Shown: one piece after another, positions 17,447 through 24,047 of the stretch
Layout of the letters: every line of letters begins with the position of its first letter
Numbering within the stretch: position 1 is the stretch's first letter
Origin: Flavobacteriales bacterium UBA6051
GTDB lineage: Bacteria > Bacteroidota > Bacteroidia > Flavobacteriales_D > Crocinitomicaceae
DNA length: 64,000 nt
Direction: 5' to 3'
Assembly: GCA_002427735.1 (NCBI GenBank)
Contig: DIYP01000014.1
Span: 1-64,000 of the forward strand
Notes under the pieces: model-generated
Databases searched by the model: none
What the model saw: the letters and a program-made list of their open reading frames with translations, nothing else
Told to the model about the DNA's origin: nothing
Program-made: the position numbers and the translations under genes

Positions 17447-19483
17447 CTAATCCAATATTCCATAAGTCTTTCCGTAATATAACATTTGTTCTACGAAAGA
17501 CTGTTTGTTTTCAATTTTTATATCAGTGATTGCACCGTTTTCATCTTTTTCAGGTACAAAAATCGGGTAAACGAATCCGCTATATGGAGCCAAATCCAAT
17601 GGGGCCACTCTTTCCAGAACTTCTTTATGGATTTCCTGATCTACTTTAACACCATATGTTTCTACAAGGTGCCTTCCTGCCTCATAATCACCTTCAGATT
17701 TTATTCGTTGAATCTCCTTTAAAAGATCTCCAAAAAGGATTCGAAGCTTATCGTAATCGTTAATGTTGTAATACGTTTTGCCATCACGCTCTATTTTTTT
17801 CACGACGTTTTCGTCCGTACCTTTTTCAATTACCCATGCTGCGACTAGCTGTCGATTTTGCATGTGCTCTTCTTCCACTTGTTTACCCAATTCCAGACGT
17901 TGAAGTTGGGTCATCATACCATTTCGGATGTAGCCATCATATTCTGCTTTTCCAACTTCTAACGTTGTGATCAAACCAAGATCAATAAGTTTTGGATCCA
18001 TTATATAGTATAACCCAACAAGGTCCGCTCGTGCTTCCTCAAGCGTACTTGCATAGTTTTTTAGCGTTTCTGATGGTTGACCAACTCCGGGATTAATTTG
18101 ACCTGAAGCGTGGCCAACTACTTCGTGTAACGCGGTATGTAGCTTTCCTGCAAGGTAAGCGTGTTTTTTCGCTCTTTCAACTTCTTCTTGATCATTTGCA
18201 AATTCTTCAACCAAGCCTGGACCTGCAGCCTTGTCATAAGCTGAAATGATGTTCCCAAGGCTCACGGATTTTGAACCATGTTCTTGTCTGATCCAATTAT
18301 TGTTCGGAAGGTTAACGCCTATTGGTGTGGAGGGGGCGGCATCTCCAGACTCGCTAGCAACTTGAACGACCTTGTAGCTTACTCCCTTCACATTCTTTTT
18401 CTTATGCGATTCCATCAATGGTGAGTTATCTTCGAACCATTGTGCATTATCGGCTACTACTTTCATCTGTCTTGATGCCTCAAAATCGGTGATTTGAACA
18501 ATACTCTCATAAGAAGCTCGTTTGCTCAATGCATCTCCATATACTTCGATGAAACCATTGATCCAGTCAATATCTCCTGAAGTTGATTTTACCCAAAGTA
18601 TGTTATAATCATCCCATGTTTTTAAATCGCCGGTCTGATAGTATTCAATCAATTTTTTCAGCGCAGCTGCCTGATCTTCATTTTCTGCTACACCGACCGC
18701 TTTTTCCAACCAAAAAATAATTTTATCGATGGCTTCACCATATCTTCCTCCTGACTTCCAAACATCTTCGTATAGAGCACCATCTTTTAGAATCATGGTA
18801 GAGTTCAATCCATATTCAATTGGTCGAGGGTCACTTTTGTCAATGCGTTCAGCATAATAGTCTTCAACGGCAGATTGAGTAACACCTGGACCGTAGAAAT
18901 TATTCGCTGAAGCAACAATCATATCTACATTTGCATTCTTCACCTTACGTTTCATATCAGTGTCGTTACTGAACATCACTTTCTTCGCATTTTCGGATAT
19001 TTTAGCACCTGTTGACGCTATCAACTCGTCCAGATATGCTTCACTAAATTGTGGCATAATTTTATCCATTCCATAATGGTGATGAATACCATTTGCGAAC
19101 CAAACTTGTTTGGAATAAGTCATAAACAAATACCACTCATCTGTCTCCTTATCACCGTCATAGTTTTCCACTATTGATTCAAGACATTTGCGAATAGCCA
19201 AATTATGCGCGCCATTCTGATCATAGATGATGTCGCGTCCCGCTAATCCCGCTTGAGATAAATAATAAACCAACTTTTTTTGATCAAGACTTAATTTGTC
19301 AAAGTCCTGAATTTCATAACGTAATACTTGAATATCCGCAAAACGATCTACCTGATTTTCATTGGGAGTTTTTCGTTCAACTTCACTTGTATTTTCGTTG
19401 GTTACGTTTTCTTCTGTTTCACCACAGGCTGTCAAAAGCCCAAAGGCGAGAAGAGGAATAAAAGCAGTTTTATAAATTCTCAT
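17447..19483 (-). CDS. Dipeptidyl peptidase III family (M49) lipoprotein
   Basis: The 678-residue protein begins with a lipoprotein signal (lipobox LLTAC, Cys at about 20) and carries the M49 zinc site HEVVGH (about 450-455) with the second motif EEARAD (about 479-484). M49 enzymes remove dipeptides from the N-terminus of short peptides. The lipid anchor places this one on an outer or inner membrane facing the periplasm, so it may help use imported peptides. A minus-strand TAAATTCG at 19503-19510 resembles the -7 element, 19 nt before the ATG. The gene appears to be a single transcription unit. Confidence 0.92.
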   Translation of the reverse strand: MRIYKTAFIPLLAFGLLTACGETEENVTNENTSEVERKTPNENQVDRFADIQVLRYEIQDFDKLSLDQKKLVYYLSQAGLAGRDIIYDQNGAHNLAIRKCLESIVENYDGDKETDEWYLFMTYSKQVWFANGIHHHYGMDKIMPQFSEAYLDELIASTGAKISENAKKVMFSNDTDMKRKVKNANVDMIVASANNFYGPGVTQSAVEDYYAERIDKSDPRPIEYGLNSTMILKDGALYEDVWKSGGRYGEAIDKIIFWLEKAVGVAENEDQAAALKKLIEYYQTGDLKTWDDYNILWVKSTSGDIDWINGFIEVYGDALSKRASYESIVQITDFEASRQMKVVADNAQWFEDNSPLMESHKKKNVKGVSYKVVQVASESGDAAPSTPIGVNLPNNNWIRQEHGSKSVSLGNIISAYDKAAGPGLVEEFANDQEEVERAKKHAYLAGKLHTALHEVVGHASGQINPGVGQPSETLKNYASTLEEARADLVGLYYIMDPKLIDLGLITTLEVGKAEYDGYIRNGMMTQLQRLELGKQVEEEHMQNRQLVAAWVIEKGTDENVVKKIERDGKTYYNINDYDKLRILFGDLLKEIQRIKSEGDYEAGRHLVETYGVKVDQEIHKEVLERVAPLDLAPYSGFVYPIFVPEKDENGAITDIKIENKQSFVEQMLYYGKTYGILD

Positions 19484-19502
19484 GTCTTTTCTTTTGGTCT
19501 TT

Positions 19503-19510
19503 CGAATTTA
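19503..19510 (-). promoter_or_regulatory. Near-consensus -7 element before M49 gene
   Basis: TAAATTCG on the minus strand differs from TAnnTTTG at one base and lies 19 nt upstream of the ATG at 19483. Confidence 0.35.
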
Positions 19511-19562
19511 GTGAATCTTTAAAAAGTAATCCAGCAATTGAAAATGCCATCATACCATAAAT

Positions 19563-19590
19563 AAAAAGGAGTGCACAATGGCACTCCTTA
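19563..19590 (-). terminator. Terminator after DUF2541-like gene
   Basis: The stem AAGGAGTGC/GCACTCCTT with a 6-nt loop is followed on the minus strand by a T-rich TTTTATTTAT tract. It stands 24 nt after the stop at 19614. Confidence 0.85.
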
Positions 19591-19613
19591 ATTTACTATA
19601 GAAACTTCGGTTT

Positions 19614-20000
19614 TTAGCGTCTACCGAAGACATGCACTGTAGCTTTTCCGGGGTTAAGATTTTTTGTATCGTAGAAAAAGGTGATTTTTTGAATCAGGCG
19701 TTTACCACCTCGAATATCGATTATACGTGAACCACTTCTTGGACCAAAATTATGGCGAAGAGCAATAGACTCCTTAGAACCATTTTTATAAGTGACAATC
19801 ATTTTATGCATATTGATCGCTCCACCGCGTACTTCAACCTTGAGTTTTGTGAATCCTCCTTTTCGAGCGCCTACTGGAATAACATCTTTATCCAAGCGCT
19901 TGTCAACCAGTCGTGTTCCGAGTTTTTCCCATTTTGTCTGCTGACTATGGGCTGCAAAAATAAATAGCGCGAAGAAGAGGGTTAAGATTTTAGCATTCAT
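19614..20000 (-). CDS. DUF2541-like secreted protein
   Basis: The 128-residue protein has a signal peptide (1-19, ending AHSQ). The mature part is a single small beta-rich domain with the pattern WEKLGTRLVDKRLDKD near its start and a basic C-terminus. This resembles the DUF2541 family (E. coli YaaI-like), whose biochemical role is unknown. Location should be periplasmic. It shares a conserved upstream module of about 55 bp with the Spy-like gene at 14533-15183, which suggests co-regulation, possibly in envelope stress. It is monocistronic and ends at a clear terminator. Confidence 0.72.
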   Translation of the reverse strand: MNAKILTLFFALFIFAAHSQQTKWEKLGTRLVDKRLDKDVIPVGARKGGFTKLKVEVRGGAINMHKMIVTYKNGSKESIALRHNFGPRSGSRIIDIRGGKRLIQKITFFYDTKNLNPGKATVHVFGRR

Positions 20001-20002
20001 GA

Positions 20003-20057
20003 TTTTCTGTTTTAAATATTTCTACCCTTTGGACAGGTCAAAAACAGAAAGGTTTAA
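20003..20057 (-). promoter_or_regulatory. Shared upstream module, copy B (before DUF2541-like gene)
   Basis: On the minus strand this contains TTAAAC, CTGTCCAAAGG and AAACAGAAAA blocks in the same order and, within 1 nt, the same spacing as copy A at 15184-15238. Confidence 0.5.
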
Positions 20058-20066
20058 ATGCGCTCT

Positions 20067-20711
20067 TTAAACTAGTTCTTTTTTGGCCTTGACTGTACCA
20101 ATTTTTTGAGTGATAAAATCAATATCTGCCTTAGGCGATCGCGCAGGAGAGTATTCACGACCGTAAAAAATAATTTGCAGATGTAATTTATTCCATAAGT
20201 CTTTAGAAAAGACGCGTTTTGCATCTTTTTCAGTTTGGTCAACATTTTTTCCCGAAGTGATGCCCCAACGTGTTAACAGGCGATGAATATGAGTGTCGAC
20301 AGGAAATGCCGGGACTCCAAAGGCTTGAGCCATAACAACAGACGCTGTTTTGTGACCAACTCCTGGCAGTTCTTCGAGTTGTTCAAAGCCTTTTGGAACT
20401 TCACCATTATATTTTTCAATGAGCATTTCCGATAAAGTGAAGATGGCCTGCGATTTTCTTGGACTTAAACCACATGGTCGAATGATTTCTTTGATTTCAT
20501 CCACGGTTAGCTTAATCATGTCAAATGGGTTGTCGGCCAGTTTAAACAGATGTGGAGTTACCGTATTTACCCTTTTATCAGTGCATTGTGCAGAAAGCAA
20601 CACTGCTACCAACAAGGTGTAAGCATCTGTGTGGTCTAAAGGAATTGGTGTTTCAGGGTAAAGGTTTTCTAACTCCTTAACGATATATTCTGCCTTTTCT
20701 TTCTTCGTCAT
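20067..20711 (-). CDS. nth: Endonuclease III-like DNA glycosylase without the iron-sulfur cluster
   Basis: The 214-residue protein has the HhH-GPD fold: LLSAQCTDKRVN (about 38-49), the helix-hairpin-helix ELPGVGHKTASVV with the catalytic lysine (about 112-124) and VDTHIHR with the catalytic aspartate (about 137-143). It excises oxidised pyrimidines and cleaves abasic sites in base-excision repair. The C-terminal region where four cysteines normally bind a 4Fe-4S cluster reads REYSPARSPKAD and contains no cysteine, so the cluster is absent. Its ATG overlaps the stop of the TPR gene (ATGA), which indicates translational coupling. Confidence 0.9.
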   Translation of the reverse strand: MTKKEKAEYIVKELENLYPETPIPLDHTDAYTLLVAVLLSAQCTDKRVNTVTPHLFKLADNPFDMIKLTVDEIKEIIRPCGLSPRKSQAIFTLSEMLIEKYNGEVPKGFEQLEELPGVGHKTASVVMAQAFGVPAFPVDTHIHRLLTRWGITSGKNVDQTEKDAKRVFSKDLWNKLHLQIIFYGREYSPARSPKADIDFITQKIGTVKAKKELV

Positions 20712-21346
20712 TTTAGCTTAAATCCGTTACGTATAAATCGTATAAATTCCCGAAACTGTTTTTTCGAAGTGAATACTTTTTTTAGCTCTTTAGATGTGGT
20801 CGATTTTTTCGAATCTTCAGACGGGTTTTGTAAATTATCGTCTTGAATTAGTAGAGCGTCTTCTGCTTCTTTGATCTCATTTGAGGTCTTATCTTTGGAT
20901 TCGAGATCGTCCATCGTCTTGTACAACTCATCTTCCAATTTGGAGAGTTTATCCGCTCGTTCAAATCGATCATTGGCCTCCTTTTGATACCCCTGTTGTT
21001 CCAACAATAACCCAAGGTTATTCTGAGCTACGGCGTCATCGGGATCTAGTTCTACGGCTTTTGTATAATCTTCAACCGCTCCATTTAAATCACCGAAATG
21101 ATTTTTTGCGTACGCACGACTCGCATACCGGTAAGAGTATTTTGGCTGGAGTTTTATTGCCCTGTCCAGATCTGCAAAGCACTTATCCTTATCGTTGGCA
21201 TGTATGTAGGCGACACCTCGATCACTGAGTATATCCAGATGATCAGGATGTTCTTTCAAAGCATCGGTGTAGAGTTGAATAGCTTTCTCTACTTCTCCAG
21301 CTTTTAAAGCTTCATGAGCTTTCGCATGTGTTTCATTTGCAAACAT
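20708..21346 (-). CDS. Tetratricopeptide repeat protein
   Basis: The 212-residue cytoplasmic protein has about four TPR units in residues 8-140 (for example AIQLYTDALKEHPDHLDILSD and AVEDYTKAVELDPDDAVAQNN), followed by a charged, probably coiled-coil tail and a basic C-terminus. TPRs mediate protein interactions; the partner is unknown. It overlaps nth by 4 nt, so the two are co-expressed. A minus-strand TACCTTTG at 21371-21378, inside the divergent small gene, is its likely -7 element. Confidence 0.78.
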   Translation of the reverse strand: MFANETHAKAHEALKAGEVEKAIQLYTDALKEHPDHLDILSDRGVAYIHANDKDKCFADLDRAIKLQPKYSYRYASRAYAKNHFGDLNGAVEDYTKAVELDPDDAVAQNNLGLLLEQQGYQKEANDRFERADKLSKLEDELYKTMDDLESKDKTSNEIKEAEDALLIQDDNLQNPSEDSKKSTTSKELKKVFTSKKQFREFIRFIRNGFKLK

Positions 21347-21350
21347 TCTC

Positions 21351-21358
21351 TAACTTCG
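21351..21358 (+). promoter_or_regulatory. Near-consensus -7 element before small gene at 21363
   Basis: TAACTTCG is one base from TAnnTTTG and ends 4 nt before the ATG at 21363. Confidence 0.4.
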
Positions 21359-21362
21359 TCTT

Positions 21363-21617
21363 ATGGAAAACAAAGGTATCGACTTTCCGCAATACAGAAA
21401 ACTTTCAAACAATAAGGTCTTCTATTGTATCAAAAATGACCGAGAATTTGAAGAAATTCAAATCATTGGTCAGTCAGCTCAATTGCACAGGATTGTTGCC
21501 AAGCAATACCCGGAGATGTTAAGAATTCAAGACCTCTTGAATCTTTCAATGGAAGGATATTTGACATCCACGCGTGATGAATACGAGCAACTATTGAAGC
21601 ACTATGCGCTCAGTTAA
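21363..21617 (+). CDS. Small conserved hypothetical protein
   Basis: The 84-residue protein, starting MENKGIDFPQYRKLSNNK, has no signal and no membrane segment. The FPQYRKLSN start and the AKQYPEMLRIQDLL segment (about 46-59) look like a small Bacteroidota family of unknown function that I recall only loosely. The start is supported by a -7-like element 4 nt upstream. The 3' end overlaps the end of the convergent esterase gene by 27 nt. Only 16 bp separate its start from that of the divergent TPR gene. The function is unknown; a cytoplasmic housekeeping accessory is one possibility. Confidence 0.65.
   Translation: MENKGIDFPQYRKLSNNKVFYCIKNDREFEEIQIIGQSAQLHRIVAKQYPEMLRIQDLLNLSMEGYLTSTRDEYEQLLKHYALS
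21371..21378 (-). promoter_or_regulatory. Promoter -7 element for the TPR-nth operon, inside a coding region
   Basis: On the minus strand TACCTTTG matches TAnnTTTG exactly, 24 nt before the TPR start at 21346. It overlaps codons 3-6 of the divergent small gene. Confidence 0.45.
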
Positions 21618-22697
21618 CCCAGTCACCTTCAGAAAGTAAACTCCTCGTTCAAGCTCTTGACAATCAATCATTTCTTTTTCGTCTGTCGCGTCAAGACTAT
21701 AAACCACGTTTCCATTTAAATCGATTATTTCTAAATGGAATGGTTCATCCATTTCAATTTCGAATTTACTTGTAGCCGGATTGGGATAAATGTGTAGTTT
21801 TTGTTGTTCTTTTTTGGCTATTGAGGCGGTTGCTGGATTGGAATGCGACCATTTTCTAAGAAACAGCCACAGCTCTACAGCTTCTGTAAAGTCATTGTTG
21901 GGTTCAAAAAAGTATTCGTGATCTCCACCATTTACGCGCCAAAGTTCAACAGAAGCTTGCGGTGTACAACCCTGATAGACAAATCGATCAACGGTATATC
22001 CATCAGCTGCTGTATCAGGTAATTGAGTAGAGTCAGAAGTTGCACCGCATCCGTGTACATTACGCCAAAAATTGATTGTAGGTTCTACTAGCTCTAACGT
22101 GGGAAGCGCTGTTCCATCATAAGGTACGGTACCATCAGCTGTGCCATGAACGTGCATTACTGGTGTAGCATAGGCAGGTGTACAGTTATTAAAATCTTCG
22201 CTGGACATGGTTCCTGACATGGTTCCAATGGCAGCAATTCTATCATTCAATGCACAAGCAAGTTTATGAGACATGATCCCACCCATTGAAAATCCTGTTG
22301 AGTAAATGCGCGTGGCATCGGCATTGTAATTTAATATGAGATCATTCAGCAATAAATTGAAAAAACTAATGTCGTCTGCTGTTGAAGAAAGAAACGCGGT
22401 TCCGTTTGCCCAAGATGAGTTCCCAAAGGCGTTATCAAGGCCCTGAGGATAAATAACAATAAAGCGCGCTGTGTCAGCAATTTGGTTAAAGCCGATATTA
22501 GCAATATTGGTGGCAACATCTCCAAGCCCATGCAGGCACATGACAACGGGCAAAGATTCAGTGTTTACATCAAATCCAGTTGGTAGATACTGTACATAAG
22601 TTCGGTTAGTTCCCCCAACATCTATCGTTTCATTAGTTTGTTGAGCAAAAATTAAAGAAGTACAAAAAATAATTGGGAATAGAAGTAGGTGTTTCAT
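21591..22697 (-). CDS. Secreted PHB-depolymerase/feruloyl-esterase-like hydrolase with type A sorting domain
   Basis: The 368-residue protein has a signal peptide (1-18, ending IFAQ), then an alpha/beta-hydrolase domain (about 22-280) with the oxyanion segment CLHGLGD (about 54-60), the nucleophile motif GFSMGG (about 142-147), HGTADGTVPYDG (about 184-195) and a late GGDHEYF histidine (about 254). A type A T9SS sorting domain (about 298-368) starts at LHIYPNP. The LpqC/polyhydroxybutyrate depolymerase family cleaves ester bonds in polymers or plant phenolic esters; the exact substrate cannot be told. It is exported across the outer membrane. Confidence 0.87.
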   Translation of the reverse strand: MKHLLLFPIIFCTSLIFAQQTNETIDVGGTNRTYVQYLPTGFDVNTESLPVVMCLHGLGDVATNIANIGFNQIADTARFIVIYPQGLDNAFGNSSWANGTAFLSSTADDISFFNLLLNDLILNYNADATRIYSTGFSMGGIMSHKLACALNDRIAAIGTMSGTMSSEDFNNCTPAYATPVMHVHGTADGTVPYDGTALPTLELVEPTINFWRNVHGCGATSDSTQLPDTAADGYTVDRFVYQGCTPQASVELWRVNGGDHEYFFEPNNDFTEAVELWLFLRKWSHSNPATASIAKKEQQKLHIYPNPATSKFEIEMDEPFHLEIIDLNGNVVYSLDATDEKEMIDCQELERGVYFLKVTGLTERIVLQ

Positions 22698-22779
22698 GCT
22701 AATAGTTTAAGCGAATTCGGAGATGAATAGTTTTCTCTCGTCCACTCAAAAATATTCAAAAAATACGTATTTTCATGGG

Positions 22780-23235
22780 GTGAAACCGTACTACTTTTTT
22801 CTACTCCTTTTGTTGTGTGGAGCTTGCACTTTGAGTTCAGATCAAGAAGCTTCATTGCACAACGCGATGGTTTCCTACATCAATGCGAAGAATGAAGGCG
22901 TTGCGACTGCATATGTTGCTTATACTTTCCCTGAAGCGGTTGCTTATTACAAAGAGCAGGGCGATAGTGTTTTTCAGGAACGCTATGATCTCTCTATGGG
23001 GGATTTGAATCCCTTCTTGCAAGATGGCATCATTCAGCGAATTGAGAAAAATAATATGCATTTGCACGTTGAATACCTCTTTCGGGAAATTGATTTTGTA
23101 GATTATGATGTTCCTGCTAGAGATGTCGTAATTATTGCAATTTCAAAGGATGCAGGAGTTTCCTGGTCATTTATTGACGAAGAAGATTATTACAATGACG
23201 CGATTATTGATGCTAAATCCAGATTATTGAAATGA
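22780..23235 (+). CDS. Small lipoprotein of unknown function
   Basis: The frame is open from an ATG at 22723, which would put a 20-residue charged segment before the signal. GTG at 22780 starts a compact lipoprotein signal (KPYYFFLLLLLCGAC) and lies 4 nt after TATTTTCA, a -7-like element, so I prefer it (151 residues). The mature part has no recognised domain but is acidic and ends with a basic tail. It overlaps the next gene (ATGA, 23232) and is translationally coupled to two outer-membrane proteins. A role in their assembly or the same envelope process is inferred from position only. Confidence 0.65.
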   Translation: MKPYYFFLLLLLCGACTLSSDQEASLHNAMVSYINAKNEGVATAYVAYTFPEAVAYYKEQGDSVFQERYDLSMGDLNPFLQDGIIQRIEKNNMHLHVEYLFREIDFVDYDVPARDVVIIAISKDAGVSWSFIDEEDYYNDAIIDAKSRLLK

Positions 23236-24044
23236 AGCAGTTATTCATCTTATTTTGTTGCTTTTGGACCTTTTTGAGTTGGGGGCAAGGTTGGGTGCCT
23301 GCTGGTGCTCGGTCGATGTCATTGGGAAATGCATCTGTCACTTTAGAAGAAGTTTGGGCCTATCATAACAACCCGGGAGCATTGGCTGAACTTGAGGATT
23401 TCGCGGCAGGTGCTTCCTATGAGAACCGCTTTCTTTTAAAAGAACTACAGAGCCAAGGATTAGCTATCGCTGTTCCATTGAAGGTCGGGGTTTTGTCTGT
23501 TGGAGGTCATATGTACGGATATAGTCGATTTCGATCATATAAAGGGGGGATAGGTTACAGCATGAAGCTGGCCGAAATGATTTCTGCTGGAGTTCAACTC
23601 AACTATCAAGGGATTTCTTTATCTGAAGGATATGGTTCTAGAGGAAACATGACCGCGGAGGCTGGTATTTATGCCCGTTTTACTGAGAATTGGAAACTCG
23701 GTGTGAGTGTATTTAATCTCAATCGCGCAAAGCTTTCAGATTTTGAAGATGATCGTTTTTCTACAACCATTCGTTTAGGAACCTCTTATTTATTTTCAGA
23801 AAAGTTTCTTTTGGCAGTTGAAGGAGAAAAAGACATTGAAAATCCTTTCCGTTTTAAGTCAGGTATTGAATATCAATTAATCGATCAATTTTTCCTTCGT
23901 GCCGGTATGGCTACAAGTCCGTTAGAATTAAGTTTTGGTCTCGGCTACCACCTAAAGAAGGTGCATATCGATTTTGGCACATCGTATCATCAGATTTTAG
24001 GATGGTCGCCTCATTTTTCTCTCGTTTTTCAAGCTTCAAAGTAG
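23232..24044 (+). CDS. PorV/PorQ-like outer-membrane beta-barrel protein
   Basis: The 270-residue protein has a signal peptide (1-19, ending SWGQ), then the pattern GARSMSLGNASVTLEEVWAYHNNPG (positions about 25-49) typical of the PorV/PorQ/FadL-like beta-barrel family, followed by amphipathic strands to the end. PorV and PorQ belong to the type IX secretion and attachment machinery, but this short version could be any family member of unknown task. It is the middle gene of a three-gene operon, overlapping the upstream lipoprotein by 4 nt and lying 3 nt before the next gene. Confidence 0.75.
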   Translation: MKQLFILFCCFWTFLSWGQGWVPAGARSMSLGNASVTLEEVWAYHNNPGALAELEDFAAGASYENRFLLKELQSQGLAIAVPLKVGVLSVGGHMYGYSRFRSYKGGIGYSMKLAEMISAGVQLNYQGISLSEGYGSRGNMTAEAGIYARFTENWKLGVSVFNLNRAKLSDFEDDRFSTTIRLGTSYLFSEKFLLAVEGEKDIENPFRFKSGIEYQLIDQFFLRAGMATSPLELSFGLGYHLKKVHIDFGTSYHQILGWSPHFSLVFQASK

Positions 24045-24047
24045 GAC

